A stretch of 64,000 nt of DNA from Rhizobium albus. Lineage in GTDB: Bacteria; Pseudomonadota; Alphaproteobacteria; Rhizobiales; Rhizobiaceae. The notes beneath the pieces were generated by a model. The model did not search any database and had not been told where the DNA came from. It worked only from the letters and a program-made list of their open reading frames with translations. A program made the translations under genes and the position numbers. Position 1 is the first letter of the stretch. Every line of letters starts with the position of its first letter. Location: assembly GCA_030160035.1 (NCBI GenBank), contig BSNO01000003.1:1364001-1428000 (forward strand), written 5' to 3'. This document shows positions 8,272 through 20,203 of the stretch, one piece after another.

Positions 8272-9561
8272 TTAGTTGCGCTTGGAAACCGGCACGTATT
8301 CGCGCTGAGCCTCGCCCGTATAAAGCTGACGCGGACGACCGATGCGCTGGGACGGATCCTCGATCATCTCGTTCCACTGAGCGATCCAGCCGACCGTACG
8401 TGCCAGCGCGAAGAGCACCGTGAACATCGTGGTGGGGAATCCGAGCGCCTTCAGGGTGATACCCGAATAGAAGTCGATGTTCGGATAGAGCTTCTTCTCG
8501 ACGAAATAGTCATCGGTGAGCGCGATGCGCTCCAGCTCCATGGCAACGTCGAGCAGCGGATCGTCTTTGATGCCAAGCTCGGCCAGAACCTCATGCGTCG
8601 TTTTCTGCATGATCTTGGCGCGCGGGTCATAGTTCTTGTAGACGCGGTGGCCAAAGCCCATCAAGCGGAACGGATCGTTCTTGTCCTTGGCGCGGGCGAT
8701 GAATTCCGGAATGCGATCGACCGAGCCGATTTCGCCGAGCATGTTGAGCGCAGCTTCGTTCGCGCCGCCATGTGCGGGGCCCCAGAGGCAGGCAATGCCA
8801 GCCGCGATGCAGGCGAACGGATTTGCACCCGACGAGCCGGCGAGGCGAACCGTGGAGGTCGATGCGTTCTGCTCGTGATCGGCATGCAGGATGAAGATGC
8901 GGTCCATGGCGCGCGACAGCACCGGATTGACCACATACTCCTCGCAGGGAACGGCAAAGCACATGCGCAGGAAGTTCGACGTGTAGTCGAGATCGTTCTT
9001 CGGGTACACGAAGGGCTGGCCGACGTGATACTTGAACGCCATCGCAGCGATCGTCGGCATCTTCGCAATCATGCGCAGGCTCGCGACCATGCGCTGGTGC
9101 GGATCGGTGATGTCGGTGGAGTCGTGGTAGAACGCGGACAGAGCGCCGACGACACCGCACATGATGGCCATGGGATGCGCATCGCGGCGGAAGCCGGTGA
9201 AGAAGCGCGACATCTGCTCATGGATCATCGTGTGATGGGTCACGCGATAATCGAAGTCTTCCTTCTGCGCCTTCGTCGGCAGTTCCCCGTAGAGAAGCAG
9301 GTAGCAGACTTCGAGGAAGTCGCCATGCTCGGCAAGCTGCTCGATCGGGTAACCGCGGTGCAGCAAGACACCTTCGTCGCCGTCGATATAGGTGATCTTG
9401 GATTCGCAAGAGGCGGTCGAGGTGAAGCCCGGATCATAGGTAAAGGCGCCGGTGTGCTTGTAGAGCGCGGCGATATCGTAGACTTCAGGGCCGATCGTCC
9501 CCTTGCGGACCGGAAAATCCACTTCCTTGCCATCCACGGTCAGTTTGGCGCTTTCAGTCAT
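8272..9561 (-). CDS. gltA: Citrate synthase (type II)
   Basis: Condenses acetyl-CoA with oxaloacetate at the entry to the TCA cycle; type II enzymes are hexameric and NADH-sensitive. 429 aa, the usual length. Seen: [19 protein letters not shown] near the N-terminus, the active-site region [20 protein letters not shown], and [14 protein letters not shown] carrying the catalytic His. The frame is open to 9657, but the ATG at 9561 matches the conserved start ([13 protein letters not shown]) and has GGGAAGGG upstream. It is followed by a strong terminator. Confidence 0.97.
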   Translation of the reverse strand: MTESAKLTVDGKEVDFPVRKGTIGPEVYDIAALYKHTGAFTYDPGFTSTASCESKITYIDGDEGVLLHRGYPIEQLAEHGDFLEVCYLLLYGELPTKAQKEDFDYRVTHHTMIHEQMSRFFTGFRRDAHPMAIMCGVVGALSAFYHDSTDITDPHQRMVASLRMIAKMPTIAAMAFKYHVGQPFVYPKNDLDYTSNFLRMCFAVPCEEYVVNPVLSRAMDRIFILHADHEQNASTSTVRLAGSSGANPFACIAAGIACLWGPAHGGANEAALNMLGEIGSVDRIPEFIARAKDKNDPFRLMGFGHRVYKNYDPRAKIMQKTTHEVLAELGIKDDPLLDVAMELERIALTDDYFVEKKLYPNIDFYSGITLKALGFPTTMFTVLFALARTVGWIAQWNEMIEDPSQRIGRPRQLYTGEAQREYVPVSKRN

Positions 9562-9754
9562 GTCGAACCCTTCCCAATCTCTCCGAAACATGAGCGCATT
9601 CGTCAGAAAGGCGCCCATGGCTGGCGAATTGCTATATGATTTCGCTGCACCTGCCAAGTTGTCGACAATCGAATTGTGCAGCGCCGCAATGTGTGCTTAG
9701 GCCAGCACTTGCGACGACAATGCTCTTGTCGATCAAGCAAGACGTTTCAATCGG

Positions 9755-11173
9755 TTAGCCGAGCTGATCGGCAATCCGACCGAGCGATTCCTCGCGGCCC
9801 AAAACTTTCAGAACATCGAACACGCCGGGCGAAACGGCCCGTCCCGTGAGTGCAGCGCGAAGAGGCTGGGCGACCTTGCCGAGCTTGAGTCCTTCGCGCT
9901 CCGCATAGGCGCGGACGGTCTCGTCCAGCGACTCGATTTCCCAGGACTGAAGCGCCTGCAGCTCAGGAAGAAGACCCTCGAGAACCGGGCGACCTTCGGC
10001 GAGAATCGCCGCCGCCTTTTCGTCGTTCTGCAGCGGGCGCTCGTCGAACAGGAAGCGCGCGCCATCGGCGAGCTCGACCAGCGTCTTTGCGCGCTCCTTC
10101 AGCCCCGGCATCACAGCCAGCAGTTGGGCGCGGCGCTCGTCCGTCATGCGGTCGATGAAATAGGCGCCGCCTTCCATCTCGGGAAGGATGGCGATCAGGC
10201 TGTCGACGAGCCGCGCGTCATCGGCCTGGCGGATATAGTGCCCGTTCAAGGCTTCGAGCTTCTTGATGTCGAACCGGGCGGCACCCTTGTTGATGTCCGA
10301 GACGTCGAACCACTCGATCATCTGCTCGGTCGACATGATCTCGTCATCGCCATGGCTCCAGCCGAGGCGCACGAGGTAGTTGGTGAGCGCTTCGGGCAGG
10401 AAACCCATCGCGCGGTAGGCTTCGGCACCGAGCGCGCCGTGGCGCTTGGAGAGCTTCGCGCCATCGGCGCCGTGGATCAGCGGAATATGAGCCATGGAGG
10501 GAATGTCCCAGCCCATTGCCTTGTAGATGATCGACTGGCGCGCGGCGTTCGTCAGGTGGTCGTCGCCGCGGATGATGTCGGTCACGCCCATGTCGTGGTC
10601 GTCGACGACGACCGCAAGCATATAGGTCGGATTGCCGTCCGAGCGCAGGATGATGAAATCGTCCAGATCGGCATTCGGAAAGCGCACATCGCCCTGCACC
10701 TTGTCGCGAACCAGCGTCTCGCCATCGCGCGGCGCCTTGATGCGGATGGCCGGGCTCACGCCTTCCGGTGCTTCGGAAGCATCGCGGTCGCGCCAGCGCC
10801 CATCGTAGCGCGGCGGCTTGCCGGCAGCCCGCTGTGCCTCGCGCATGGCATCCAATTCCTCAGCCGAGGCATAGCAATAATAGGCCTCGCCACGCTTCAC
10901 CAGTTCCTCGGCGATTTCGCGGTGGCGTGCGGCACGCTCGAATTGCGAGATCGGCTCGCCGTCCCAGGAGAGCCCCAGCCAGCTTAGCCCATCCAGAATG
11001 GCGTCGACGGCAGCATCGGTCGAGCGTGCGCGATCGGTGTCCTCGATGCGCAGCAGCATCTTGCCGCCCCGGTTCTGGGCGTAGAGCCAGTTGAACAGCG
11101 CCGTGCGCGCACCGCCGATGTGGAGGTATCCAGTGGGCGAGGGCGCGAAGCGGGTGACGATCCCTTCGGACAT
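9755..11173 (-). CDS. gltX: Glutamyl-tRNA synthetase (class I)
   Basis: Charges tRNA-Glu, and in many alphaproteobacteria also tRNA-Gln, which GatCAB then amidates. 472 aa. The HIGH region is [20 protein letters not shown] and the KMSKS variant is [19 protein letters not shown] and [14 protein letters not shown] are also typical. The ATG at 11173 ([13 protein letters not shown]) matches the family start; the frame is open to 11275 without coding character and the ribosome-binding site is weak. Divergent from comEC. Many alphaproteobacteria carry two gltX copies; only one is visible here. Confidence 0.96.
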   Translation of the reverse strand: MSEGIVTRFAPSPTGYLHIGGARTALFNWLYAQNRGGKMLLRIEDTDRARSTDAAVDAILDGLSWLGLSWDGEPISQFERAARHREIAEELVKRGEAYYCYASAEELDAMREAQRAAGKPPRYDGRWRDRDASEAPEGVSPAIRIKAPRDGETLVRDKVQGDVRFPNADLDDFIILRSDGNPTYMLAVVVDDHDMGVTDIIRGDDHLTNAARQSIIYKAMGWDIPSMAHIPLIHGADGAKLSKRHGALGAEAYRAMGFLPEALTNYLVRLGWSHGDDEIMSTEQMIEWFDVSDINKGAARFDIKKLEALNGHYIRQADDARLVDSLIAILPEMEGGAYFIDRMTDERRAQLLAVMPGLKERAKTLVELADGARFLFDERPLQNDEKAAAILAEGRPVLEGLLPELQALQSWEIESLDETVRAYAEREGLKLGKVAQPLRAALTGRAVSPGVFDVLKVLGREESLGRIADQLG

Positions 11174-11319
11174 GATCTTGAACCTGTAAGTGATGCTGGT
11201 TGAGCGACGATCGGGTCCCTTGAAGGCCGCATCGTCCTGTTGGCGGTGATCTAACACACGAGGGCGACAGCGCAAGGCTTGCGGTGTATCCTGGGGCCGG
11301 GCGAGGGGGCCCGACCAGG

Positions 11320-13872
11320 ATGGCGCATGCTGATGCTGAACGCGAGCCAGTGAATGGCTCCGCTTGCGAGCGGACTGCGTTTGCGTTCGACCCCGCCGAT
11401 CCTCACGCCGATCATGATCCGAACAAAGATTCTCGCCTCATCCCCAACACGTCTCGATCGTCGCGCCGACGCTGGTCGCATCGGAGCGTAAGGCAGGCAC
11501 TTGATGAGGAGCGAGGCCACGGCGCGCTGTTTCTGTGGGCCTCCGCCTTCTTCGCGACAGGTGCCGCGCTCTGGCGCATGCTGCCAAGCGATCCGCCGTT
11601 TGTCGCAACGCTTGGGCTCACCATCGCTGTGGGATTGGCCGCAGCACTCACGGCGAGCCGGCTGCGGAACGTGCTCGCCGCGCTGTGCCTGATCCTGGCC
11701 GGGCTCGCTTCCGCCGCGGCGGAGGCGGATCGGCGTGCCATCACCGTTCTGGACAGTCCCGTGGTCACGACCATCTCTGGCCGGGTGCTGTCGCGGGAAA
11801 TCGATGAGGAGGGTCGCTGGCGTTACCTCGTCGAAGTCCGGTCGACGCATGACCCGACGCTGCGCCGGCCGCCCGAACGGGTGCGGCTTCTGGCGCGCAG
11901 CAACCATCCCGATATCGAGATTGGTGCGTCGATCATCGGCCTGGCACGACTTGCGCCACCGTCCGGTCCCGCAATGCCCGGCACGTTCGATTTTGCCTTC
12001 AACTCCTATTTCGCCGGCATCGGCGCTTTCGGGTTTTTCTACGGCCCGCCCGGAATCATGCCCGGTGATCAGGCCGAAGAAAGCTACGCCGACCGGATCG
12101 CCCAATGGACGACTGAACTCCGCGAAACAATCGCGTTCCGGATCAAGGAGGTGATCCCAGGCGACGCGGGCGCCGTTGCAGCCGCAATGACCGTATCCGA
12201 CCGTCGGGCCATCTCCGAAGAGACCAATGAAGCCTTTCGCATTACGGGGCTTGCCCACATCCTGTCCATTTCCGGCCTGCACATGTCGCTGGCTGCAGCC
12301 CTTATGTTCACCGGATTGCGGCTCGGCTTTGCACTTGTTCCGGGCGCCGCCCAGGCCTGGCCGGTGAAGAAATTCGCAGCGCTCGGCGCCATCGGCACCT
12401 CCACCTTCTACCTGCTGATTTCCGGCGCCGTCATCTCCGCACAGCGCGCCTGGATCATGGTGGTCGTCATGCTGGTTGCGGTGCTGCTCGACCGGGCTGC
12501 GCTGACCATGCGCAATGTCGCGATCGCGGCCTTTCTCATCCTTCTCGTCACGCCGTCAGCGGTGACATCGCCCGGCTTCCAGATGTCTTTTGCAGCAACC
12601 GCTGCCCTCATTGCCGCCTATGGTGGCTGGGCAGCGCGTAACAGGAACAAGACGCCGGATTTCACGACCTCGAAGCAAGGCTTCGTCTGGCGCTGGACGT
12701 TGCTGATCGTCGGTCTGGCCGTGACATCGCTGATTGCCGGCGCGGCGACGGGGATCTTCTCGGCCCACCATTTCCACCGCATGTCGAGCTACGGGATGAT
12801 CGCCAACGTAATTGCGATGCCGGTCATCTCGGTCATCGTCATGCCATTCGGCACGCTTGCGCTGCTGACGATGCCATTCGGCCTCGATGCGATTTTCCTG
12901 ACGATCATGGGGCTGGGGTTGGAGGCGGTCATCGCCATCGGCCATCATGTCGCCGCCTATGGGGATGGTTTCGCCACGGGGAAGATCCCCGGAGCCGTTA
13001 CGGCGCTTCTGTCGCTGGCGCTGCTCATCCTGGTCTTCACACGAACATGGCTGCGAAGTGCCGCTTTGTTACCCGCGCTCGCAGCGGCCTTCATCATGAC
13101 GGCCGACCTGCGCGCCGACCGGCCTCTGCTGCTGATCGCCGAAGACGCTCGCCTGGCCGGAATCCTGCGCGAGGACGGCCTGGCGACCAACCGCGCGCGT
13201 CCGAGCAGTTTCATCTTCGATCAATGGGCGACGGCAACCCGGCTTGCGACCCATGTCCCGCCAATCGTTGTTGTCGATGCACAGGCAGACCTCCCGTCAG
13301 CCGAGACGCCTGTCGAGCCGGTCGAGGGCGATACCGAGATCGACCCCGCCATCGCCTATGGGACGATGCGCCGGGCTGTCCTCGACTTGGAAGACGGACA
13401 GATGGCAGGCGTGTTCCGATGCCGCCGCGGCGCGTTCTGCGTGGCCCGGCTGGAGAACGGAACCATCGTCGCCTGGCTGGAGGAACCGGCCTATGTCGGC
13501 CCTGCATGCGACATGGCCGATATCGCCATCATTCCGATACCGCTGACCCTGCGTGAATGCCGCTCCGGCGCGAAGCTCTTCACCGCCCGCACTTTGCGTG
13601 AAACCGGCGCGATCGCCGTCTACGCCGCGTCGATGGAGCAAGGCTTTGCGGCGAACGAGGCGCGTGCGTCAGGCACTGAACTTGGCGACGGGACCGGCCC
13701 AAAACCCGCATTCCGCTTCGAAGAGGCCGCCGGTCGCATGCGCGCTTGGACGCGACACCGCTACTATGACTGGAGAACGGGGAGCTTCGCCGAGCCCGGT
13801 CAGGGCAACGCCAATTCTACCATCTCGAGCACGAGCGGAGATGAAAGGGCCGGCACTGTCACCGATCAGTGA
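11320..13872 (+). CDS. comEC: ComEC/Rec2-family competence protein
   Basis: Inner-membrane channel family for uptake of single-stranded DNA. 850 aa. Helices near residues 50-120 precede a DUF4131-like soluble segment ([20 protein letters not shown]), then the Competence domain with [48 protein letters not shown] and the multi-helix core to about residue 610. The last 230 residues ([26 protein letters not shown]) sit where other ComECs carry a metallo-beta-lactamase domain, but no HxHxDH motif is visible. The start is uncertain: the ATG at 11320 is chosen, and a GTG at 11284 is possible. The 3' end overlaps the convergent lexA gene by 7 bp. Confidence 0.87.
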   Translation: MAHADAEREPVNGSACERTAFAFDPADPHADHDPNKDSRLIPNTSRSSRRRWSHRSVRQALDEERGHGALFLWASAFFATGAALWRMLPSDPPFVATLGLTIAVGLAAALTASRLRNVLAALCLILAGLASAAAEADRRAITVLDSPVVTTISGRVLSREIDEEGRWRYLVEVRSTHDPTLRRPPERVRLLARSNHPDIEIGASIIGLARLAPPSGPAMPGTFDFAFNSYFAGIGAFGFFYGPPGIMPGDQAEESYADRIAQWTTELRETIAFRIKEVIPGDAGAVAAAMTVSDRRAISEETNEAFRITGLAHILSISGLHMSLAAALMFTGLRLGFALVPGAAQAWPVKKFAALGAIGTSTFYLLISGAVISAQRAWIMVVVMLVAVLLDRAALTMRNVAIAAFLILLVTPSAVTSPGFQMSFAATAALIAAYGGWAARNRNKTPDFTTSKQGFVWRWTLLIVGLAVTSLIAGAATGIFSAHHFHRMSSYGMIANVIAMPVISVIVMPFGTLALLTMPFGLDAIFLTIMGLGLEAVIAIGHHVAAYGDGFATGKIPGAVTALLSLALLILVFTRTWLRSAALLPALAAAFIMTADLRADRPLLLIAEDARLAGILREDGLATNRARPSSFIFDQWATATRLATHVPPIVVVDAQADLPSAETPVEPVEGDTEIDPAIAYGTMRRAVLDLEDGQMAGVFRCRRGAFCVARLENGTIVAWLEEPAYVGPACDMADIAIIPIPLTLRECRSGAKLFTARTLRETGAIAVYAASMEQGFAANEARASGTELGDGTGPKPAFRFEEAAGRMRAWTRHRYYDWRTGSFAEPGQGNANSTISSTSGDERAGTVTDQ

Positions 13873-14597
13873 TAGCGCCGGATGAGACCCACGAGCTTGC
13901 CCTGTATCTTCACGCGATCCGGTCCGAAGATCCGTGTTTCATAGGCCGGATTGGCTGCTTCAAGCGCGACGGACGCTCCCTTGCGGCGGAAACGCTTCAA
14001 CGTCGCTTCCTCGTCATCGACAAGAGCCACGACGATGTCGCCTGGATTGGCTGTCGACGCATTCTTGATAATGACCGTATCGCCGTCGAAGATGCCGGCA
14101 TCGATCATCGAATCGCCTTTGACCTCAAGCGCGTAGTGCTCGCCCCCGCCCAGCATGTCCGGCGGGACCACGATGGAATGGGTGTTGTTCTGGATGGCGG
14201 AGATCGGCACACCCGCCGCGATGCGACCCATGACAGGCACGCTGATTGCGCTGTTGTCGTTGTCTCGCGGCATCTCGCTTTGACGGCGATCCGAAACAAC
14301 CTCCGGCTTCGGCGTCTTGCCCAGTGAGCCTTCGATGACGCTTGGCGAAAAACCCCGGCGCTGCGGCACGGCCGCGTTGTAGCTTTCCGGCAGCTTGATT
14401 ACTTCCAGTGCACGCGCGCGGTTCGGCAGGCGGCGAATGAAGCCGCGTTCCTCCAACGCGATGATCAGGCGATGGATCCCCGACTTGGACGCGAGATCGA
14501 GGGCTTCCTTCATCTCGTCGAAGGATGGCGGCACGCCGCTTTCCTTCAGGCGCTCATGGATGAAAAGAAGCAGTTCCTGCTGCTTACGCGTCAACAT
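13866..14597 (-). CDS. lexA: LexA repressor
   Basis: Master repressor of the SOS response; RecA filaments trigger its self-cleavage. 243 aa. The winged-helix DNA-binding domain is at 1-70 ([20 protein letters not shown]). A long variable linker is usual in alphaproteobacteria. The S24 peptidase part has the cleavage site Ala128-Gly129 in GRIAAGVP, the nucleophile Ser163 in KGDSMIDAG and the general base Lys201. The ATG at 14597 begins [10 protein letters not shown], the family start; the frame is open to 14645. Its promoter carries a canonical alphaproteobacterial SOS box, so it is autoregulated. Confidence 0.97.
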   Translation of the reverse strand: MLTRKQQELLLFIHERLKESGVPPSFDEMKEALDLASKSGIHRLIIALEERGFIRRLPNRARALEVIKLPESYNAAVPQRRGFSPSVIEGSLGKTPKPEVVSDRRQSEMPRDNDNSAISVPVMGRIAAGVPISAIQNNTHSIVVPPDMLGGGEHYALEVKGDSMIDAGIFDGDTVIIKNASTANPGDIVVALVDDEEATLKRFRRKGASVALEAANPAYETRIFGPDRVKIQGKLVGLIRRYH

Positions 14598-14638
14598 CGG
14601 CTGCTTGGGCCCCCGCTTGATCGGATGGAAACAAATGT

Positions 14639-14670
14639 GGAACACACTTTATCTGTTCCTTTTGTGTTCC
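14639..14670 (-). promoter_or_regulatory. SOS box (LexA operator) of lexA
   Basis: On the plus strand GTTC (14655-14658), seven bases, GTTC (14666-14669): an exact match to the alphaproteobacterial LexA operator GTTC-N7-GTTC. The half-sites extend to TGTTCC-N5-TGTTCC. A third half-site, GGAACA (14639-14644), makes an inverted repeat with the inner TGTTCC. The array is 40-75 bp upstream of the lexA start. Confidence 0.9.
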
Positions 14671-14692
14671 GCAAGTCCATCAGCAAACGAGG

Positions 14693-15910
14693 CTAAATCC
14701 GCCTTAGCAGGATCGCCCGTACAGTGTCGCCGGCCTTTGCCTCGGGGGCGAATGGCGGTCGAACGACCAGGCCATCGGCTTCGGCGAACACGCGCATCAT
14801 GGATGAGTCCTGCCGGGTGGCAGGCGTGGCGACGAGCGTTCCGTCGGGCCGCCGGTGCATCGCCGCGCGCAGATAATCCTGGCGCACGTCGTTTTCGGCG
14901 AGGTCTACGTCGAGGATCGCGTCGACCGCCTGCACATGATGGGTGCGGCCGGCGAGCTTCGCGATCAGAGGCGTCAGGAAGACGTGCGAGCAGACAAGGC
15001 TCGAGACAGGGTTTCCCGGTAGCCCGAGAACATGCATCGGGCCGATGCGGCCGCTCATCAGCGGCTTGCCGGGCCGCATGGCAATCTTCCAGAACTTCAG
15101 CTCCAGACCGTGCGATTCCAGCACCTTCCGAACGAGGTCGTGATCGCCAACCGAGGCGCCGCCAAGCGTCACCAGGATATCGGCGCCTGCCGCCTGAGCG
15201 GCGTCGATCGATCGGTTCAGGGCATCAAGCGTATCGGCGGCAATGCCGAGGTCGATCGGTTCGCCGCCCGCTTCTTTGACAATGGCGGCGACGCCAAAAC
15301 TGTTTGACGCGATGATCTGATCGCCGCGTGGATCGGCACCCGGCGGCACGAGCTCGTCGCCGGTCGCCAGAATGGCGACGCGCGGGCGCCGATGGACGGG
15401 CAGGGCGGGGAGGTTCATCGCTGCCGCCAGCGTCAGCCGGCCGGCATCGAGCATCGCCCCCTTGGCGATCACCGTCTCGCCACGATGGAAGTCGAGACCT
15501 GCACGCCGCACGAACCGCCCGGCCTGCACCGGCTCGACGACCTCGACGAGGCTTTTATCAAGCGGCCGTGCGTTTTCCTGGATGAGGATCGCGTCGGCTC
15601 CTTGAGGGACCGGTGCGCCGGTGAAGATGCGGACGGTCTCGCCGCGTCCGATGGCGCCCGTGAACCCGTGTCCGGCTGCCGATTCGCCGATGACCCTCAA
15701 CGTCGCACCTGGCTCTGCCGTATCCGCGGCGATCACGGCATAGCCATCCATGGCCGAGGCAGGAAACGGAGGCTGGTCGCGCATGGCGATCAGCGGCTCG
15801 GCAACGACCCGGCCCCATGCTTCATGGAGCGGAACGTGTTCGATATCGACAATCGGTCGGGCGTCGGCGAGAATCAGTTGGAGCGCATCGTCGACGGGAA
15901 GCAGCGCCAT
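14693..15910 (-). CDS. moeA: Molybdopterin molybdenumtransferase
   Basis: Inserts molybdate into adenylylated molybdopterin, the last step of Moco synthesis. 405 aa, four MoeA domains. Seen: PPFPASAMDGYAV near residue 45, IFTGAPVPQGADAI, ILATGDELVPPG, the MoCF-type core TLGGASVGDHDLVRKVL, and MRPGKPLMSG with GLPGNPVSSLV. The true start is the ATG at 15910, three bases after the moaC stop; the frame runs open to 16183 through moaC. Last gene of the trpD-trpC-moaC-moeA run. Confidence 0.95.
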   Translation of the reverse strand: MALLPVDDALQLILADARPIVDIEHVPLHEAWGRVVAEPLIAMRDQPPFPASAMDGYAVIAADTAEPGATLRVIGESAAGHGFTGAIGRGETVRIFTGAPVPQGADAILIQENARPLDKSLVEVVEPVQAGRFVRRAGLDFHRGETVIAKGAMLDAGRLTLAAAMNLPALPVHRRPRVAILATGDELVPPGADPRGDQIIASNSFGVAAIVKEAGGEPIDLGIAADTLDALNRSIDAAQAAGADILVTLGGASVGDHDLVRKVLESHGLELKFWKIAMRPGKPLMSGRIGPMHVLGLPGNPVSSLVCSHVFLTPLIAKLAGRTHHVQAVDAILDVDLAENDVRQDYLRAAMHRRPDGTLVATPATRQDSSMMRVFAEADGLVVRPPFAPEAKAGDTVRAILLRRI

Positions 15911-15912
15911 GA

Positions 15913-16416
15913 TCAGCGTGCCCCGTCGCTGCCCGGATGGTTCCAGTTGCCCGACTTGCCGCCGGTCTTGGAGAGCAGCCGGACGCCGGTGATTTCCATC
16001 GCCTTGTCGACGGCTTTTGCCATGTCGTAGAGGGTGAGGCAGGCGACCGAAACCGCCGTCAGCGCTTCCATCTCGACCCCCGTCTGACCCTTGAGGCGCG
16101 CCATGGCCTCGACGCGCAGGCCGGGCAGAGTGTCGACCGCCTCGATCGTGACCGCAACCTTGGTCAGCATCAGCGGATGGCAAAGCGGAATGAGGTCGGC
16201 CGTCCGCTTGGCGGCCATGATGCCAGCAATGCGCGCCGTGGCGATCACGTCGCCCTTTGCTGCGCCGCCTGACTGGATGAGCGCGAGCGTTTCCGGAGCC
16301 ATCTTCACAAAGCCTTCGGCGATCGCGATGCGCTCGGTCTCTGCCTTGCCGCCGACATCCACCATGGTGGCGCGCCCCTGTTCGTCGAGATGCGTGAGTC
16401 GCGCTTCGTCGCTCAT
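15913..16416 (-). CDS. moaC: Cyclic pyranopterin monophosphate synthase
   Basis: With MoaA, converts GTP to cyclic pyranopterin monophosphate, the first step of Moco synthesis. 167 aa, the family length. Seen: [18 protein letters not shown], the core [13 protein letters not shown], and [20 protein letters not shown] with the active-site KGQTGVEME and YDMAKAVDK. The ATG at 16416 overlaps the trpC stop by four bases (ATGA), which implies translational coupling. Confidence 0.96.
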   Translation of the reverse strand: MSDEARLTHLDEQGRATMVDVGGKAETERIAIAEGFVKMAPETLALIQSGGAAKGDVIATARIAGIMAAKRTADLIPLCHPLMLTKVAVTIEAVDTLPGLRVEAMARLKGQTGVEMEALTAVSVACLTLYDMAKAVDKAMEITGVRLLSKTGGKSGNWNHPGSDGAR

Positions 16417-17237
16417 TGCGCTGCTGCCCCGCTTTTGCCCGTCAGCAGCTTGCCTGTGAGCAGCGTCTCCGTCGCGCTGGTGACATCGTCGATGCGCATC
16501 AGGCTTTCGCCGACAAGGAACGTGCCGATGCCGGCGCGCTCGAGCCGCAGGCAATCCTCATGGGTGAAGATGCCGCTTTCGCCGACGAGGTGGCGGCCAG
16601 CGGCCATGGGTGCGAGCCGCTCGCTGTTGTCCAGCGACACCTCGAAGGTGCGCAGATTGCGGTTGTTGATGCCGATGAGCGGGGAACTCAGCGAAAGCGC
16701 GCGCTCCATTTCCGCCTCGTCATGCACCTCGACCAGCACGTCCATCCCGAGATCGACGGCCGTATCGTGAAGCTGAAGCGCCATCGCGTCATCGAGGCAA
16801 GCCATGATGACGAGGATGGCATCGGCGCCCATCGCGCGGGCTTCGTACACCTGGTACGGATCGAACAGAAAATCCTTGCGGATGACCGGCAGCGCCGTTG
16901 CGGAACGCGCAGCGATCAGAAATTCCGGCGCGCCCATGAACGATGGCGTGTCTGTCAAGATCGAGAGGCAAGCGGCGCCGCCCGCCTCATAGGCGCGCGC
17001 CAGTGCCGGCGGATCGAAATCGGCGCGAATGAGCCCCTTGGACGGGCTGGCCTTCTTGATCTCGGCGATCAGAGCGAAGTCCCCGCGAGCGCGTTTCGCT
17101 TCAAGCGCGGTCAGGAATCCGCGCGGCGCGTCAGCGTCCGAAGCCGCTGCCTTTACCTCCGCGAGCGGCCGAGCGGCCTTGGCGGCGGCGATTTCCTCGC
17201 GCTTATAGGCTTCGATGCGGGTCAGAATATCGCTCAA
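16413..17237 (-). CDS. trpC: Indole-3-glycerol phosphate synthase
   Basis: Closes CdRP to indole-3-glycerol phosphate in tryptophan synthesis. 274 aa TIM barrel. Seen: [63 protein letters not shown] and [13 protein letters not shown]. The start codon is TTG at 17237, supported by AAGGA upstream and by the conserved MSDIL start; no in-frame ATG exists nearby. The 3' end overlaps moaC. The trpDC-moaC-moeA order is common in rhizobia. Confidence 0.96.
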   Translation of the reverse strand: MSDILTRIEAYKREEIAAAKAARPLAEVKAAASDADAPRGFLTALEAKRARGDFALIAEIKKASPSKGLIRADFDPPALARAYEAGGAACLSILTDTPSFMGAPEFLIAARSATALPVIRKDFLFDPYQVYEARAMGADAILVIMACLDDAMALQLHDTAVDLGMDVLVEVHDEAEMERALSLSSPLIGINNRNLRTFEVSLDNSERLAPMAAGRHLVGESGIFTHEDCLRLERAGIGTFLVGESLMRIDDVTSATETLLTGKLLTGKSGAAAQ

Positions 17238-17271
17238 CGCCCCAATTCCTTCATATCAAGCCGGTTCGTCA

Positions 17272-18297
17272 TCATGCCGCGGCCGCGTGCCGCTGCGAAA
17301 CCGTCACGAGGCGCTCCAGCACCGCAAGTGCGGCACCGTCGTCGATCGATTTCGCCGCCAGCTCCAGTCCTTCCGCCACCGTCTCGGCGCGGCCGGCGAC
17401 CACCAGCGAGGCGCCGGCATTCAGAAGCGCGATCTCGCGATAGGCATCTTTCGAGCCGCGAAGAACAGCCTGCAAGGCCTTGGCATTGTGTGCGCCGTCA
17501 GCGCCCTTCAGCGCATCGATCGGCACGCGCTTCAGGCCGAGCTCTTCAGGCTCGATCGAGAAACGTCGGATCGAACCGTTTTCCAGCGCAACGACATCCG
17601 TTCGTCCAGTCGTCGTCATCTCGTCGAGACCGGCGCCATGGACGACCCAGACACGCTCCGAGCCGAGATCCTTCAGCACCTCGGCAAGCGGCTCCAGCCA
17701 TTCCGGGGCGAAAACGCCGAGCAACTGCCGCTTGGCGCCAGCGGGATTGGAGAGCGGGCCGAGCAGATTGAAGATCGTGCGGGTTCCGAGTTCCACGCGC
17801 GTCGGCCCCACATGACGCATCGCTGCATGGTGGGCAGGGGCGAACATGAAGCCGATGCCGGCTTCCTCGATACAAGCAGCAATGGCCGGCGCCTTGAGAT
17901 CGATCGCAACGCCGAGTGCCATCAGCGCGTCCGCAGCGCCGGATTTCGACGAGAGCGCGCGGTTGCCGTGCTTGGCGACGGGCACCCCGCATCCCGCGAC
18001 GATGAAGGCCGCGCAGGTGGAGACATTGTAGGTGCCGGTGCCGTCGCCACCGGTACCGACGATGTCGATCGCATCGGCCGGCGCCCCGACGGTCACCATC
18101 TTGCTGCGCATGGTCGTCACGGCGCCGACGATTTCGTCCACCGTTTCGCCGCGCACTCTGAGTGCCATCAGGAAACCACCGATCTGGCTCGGCGTGGCAT
18201 CGCCCGACATCATGATGTCGAACGCGGCCTTTGCGTCGTCGCGCGAGAGCGGGACACCGGACGCAGCCTTGGCGAGGTAGCTCTTCATGTCTGCCAT
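17272..18297 (-). CDS. trpD: Anthranilate phosphoribosyltransferase
   Basis: Transfers phosphoribose from PRPP to anthranilate. 341 aa. Seen: the PRPP-binding loop [60 protein letters not shown] and [11 protein letters not shown]. The ATG at 18297 agrees with the conserved start. The PpiD-like gene ends 26 bp upstream on the same strand, so one transcript may run from it through moeA. Confidence 0.96.
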   Translation of the reverse strand: MADMKSYLAKAASGVPLSRDDAKAAFDIMMSGDATPSQIGGFLMALRVRGETVDEIVGAVTTMRSKMVTVGAPADAIDIVGTGGDGTGTYNVSTCAAFIVAGCGVPVAKHGNRALSSKSGAADALMALGVAIDLKAPAIAACIEEAGIGFMFAPAHHAAMRHVGPTRVELGTRTIFNLLGPLSNPAGAKRQLLGVFAPEWLEPLAEVLKDLGSERVWVVHGAGLDEMTTTGRTDVVALENGSIRRFSIEPEELGLKRVPIDALKGADGAHNAKALQAVLRGSKDAYREIALLNAGASLVVAGRAETVAEGLELAAKSIDDGAALAVLERLVTVSQRHAAAA

Positions 18298-18322
18298 TAC
18301 GGCACCCCCCGATGTCGCGTCT

Positions 18323-20203
18323 TTAGAAACCGAGCGCCTGCGTGCCGAGCTGCTGGTTGATCCGCACCGGATATTCCGCCTGCAGGCGGGTCACGAGCTG
18401 ATCGAGCAGGTCATCGCCGCCGCTGCGGGCGATGGCGGTCCGTTCCTGATCGGAGATCGCATTCGATGCGGAAATCGCCACTTCGTTGACGCGCATGACG
18501 ATCTCGCCGGCGCCATTCGCGGCTGGCGCGGTTGCCACGTGCCCACCGGGGCCCGCAAAGGCTGCCGCGATGGCCTCAGGCCCGAAGGTGGCGTTCTCGC
18601 TGTCGCGCTGCAGATTGTATTCGGTGCGCACAGTCGCCCCGAGTTCCGTTGCGATCTCGGCAAGAGGCGTGCCGTCGGCTGCGGAAGCGCGAAGCTCTTC
18701 GGCGCGTGCAGCGAGCGCTGCAGCGCGTTGATCCGCTTGCCAGTCGGCGACCACGTCGTCACGCACTTCGTCCAGCGTGCGGTCGCGTGCTTCTTCGATG
18801 TCCAGGACCTCGAAGAACAGATAGCCATCGGAGCCGAGATTGATCGGCTGCGTCTCGATACCGATGTCGGTGTCGAAGGCCTGGGCCAAAAGATCGCGCG
18901 ACTGTGGCAGATCGCTCAGCACGTCGCCTTCGGGCGTGCGACCCGAGCGGTCGACCGCTTCGATCACAACCGGTGTCAGCTGTTGCTCGCGCGCGGCATC
19001 CTGCACCGACAGGCCGCCGGCGCGGGCGTCTTCATAGGCGTTGAAGACATCGAACAGCGTCTGTGACGCTTCCGCCATGGCGAGATCCTCGCGGATCTCC
19101 GCTTCGACATCTTCGAATGCGGTCTCCTCGCCACCCTCGATCGCGGCAACGCGCAGAATGACCGGGCCAAAGGGACCGTCGACGACGTCGGTAACACCAC
19201 CTGCTTCGTCCACGGCAAATGCCGCTTCCGCCAGCGCCGCGTTCGTCATCTGGTTTTGCGCGAACGTGCCGATGCGCACATCTGCGGCAGTGCGGCCGGC
19301 TTCGGCGACCACGTCGTCGAATGAAGTGCCTTCTGCCAACGCCGCTGCCGCGGCTTCCGCCGCCTCGCGGTTCGGGAAAACGAGCTGATCCAGCGTGCGC
19401 TGTTCGACGCTCGTATAACGCTCGGGATTGTTGTCGAATTCGGCGCGCACCACTTCGGCATCAATGCCGTCCGGGTCGGCGATGTCGCTTGCCGTCAGCG
19501 TCACATAGGCGATGCTGCGATATTCCGGAGCTGTGTATCGGCTGCCATTGTCTTCGAAATAGGCGGCAAGCTCTTCATCCGACGGTTCACCGATCGGATC
19601 GATCATGCTCTCGTCGACGATTAGGTAGTCCACGGTGCGTGTCTCGGCGCGATGGCGGCCGAAGGCATCGAGCATTGTGTCGGGCAGTTCGAAACCGTCG
19701 GCCAGGGCTTCCACGACCTGCGTGCGGACGGCGACCTGCTGGCGATTGCGGATATAGTCATCCTCGCTCATGCCGACATTGCGCAGCACGGCGGCAAAGT
19801 TCTGGCGGCTGAACTGGCCATTGATGCCTTGAAAAGCCGGATCCGCCGCGATGAGACCAGCCAGTCGGTCCTCCGAAAGCCCGAGCTGCATGTTGCGCGC
19901 CTGCTCGTCCAGCGCTGCGCCGGCGACCAGCTGAGAATAGACCTGATTCTCGATGCCGAAGGCGCGTGCTTGTTCCGTCGTGATGCGGGTGCCGAACTGC
20001 TGCGACAGCAGGGAGAGCTGGCGATCATAGGCAAGCCGGAATTCAAGCGCCGACACTTCGGTTTCGCCGACCGAAACGACGGTGTCGCCACCGCCCGAGA
20101 ACATCGATCCGCTGACGCCCCAGACCGCGAAGGACGCGACGAGCAGGAAGAACAGGCCTTTGGCGACCCAGGTCTGGGCGCCCCTTCGCAGCATTGTCAG
20201 CAT
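18323..20203 (-). CDS. ppiD: PpiD/SurA-type membrane-anchored peptidyl-prolyl isomerase
   Basis: Periplasmic folding factor tethered to the inner membrane near the Sec translocon. 626 aa. A single N-terminal anchor at about residues 15-33 ([20 protein letters not shown]) is followed by a SurA_N-like chaperone domain at about 40-190, and by a degenerate parvulin-type rotamase region around 240-370 ([37 protein letters not shown]). The C-terminal third is acidic and unassigned. This layout is standard for rhizobial PpiD homologues. Isomerase activity cannot be judged from sequence. Divergent from tpiA. Confidence 0.87.
   Translation of the reverse strand: MLTMLRRGAQTWVAKGLFFLLVASFAVWGVSGSMFSGGGDTVVSVGETEVSALEFRLAYDRQLSLLSQQFGTRITTEQARAFGIENQVYSQLVAGAALDEQARNMQLGLSEDRLAGLIAADPAFQGINGQFSRQNFAAVLRNVGMSEDDYIRNRQQVAVRTQVVEALADGFELPDTMLDAFGRHRAETRTVDYLIVDESMIDPIGEPSDEELAAYFEDNGSRYTAPEYRSIAYVTLTASDIADPDGIDAEVVRAEFDNNPERYTSVEQRTLDQLVFPNREAAEAAAAALAEGTSFDDVVAEAGRTAADVRIGTFAQNQMTNAALAEAAFAVDEAGGVTDVVDGPFGPVILRVAAIEGGEETAFEDVEAEIREDLAMAEASQTLFDVFNAYEDARAGGLSVQDAAREQQLTPVVIEAVDRSGRTPEGDVLSDLPQSRDLLAQAFDTDIGIETQPINLGSDGYLFFEVLDIEEARDRTLDEVRDDVVADWQADQRAAALAARAEELRASAADGTPLAEIATELGATVRTEYNLQRDSENATFGPEAIAAAFAGPGGHVATAPAANGAGEIVMRVNEVAISASNAISDQERTAIARSGGDDLLDQLVTRLQAEYPVRINQQLGTQALGF

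Noticed and set aside
7864-9639. 591-codon open frame on the plus strand
   Set aside because: It lies antisense to MarC and gltA, both with clear family motifs. Long antisense frames are expected in GC-rich coding DNA.
16416-17771. 451-codon open frame on the plus strand
   Set aside because: Antisense to trpC and trpD; no recognisable protein features.
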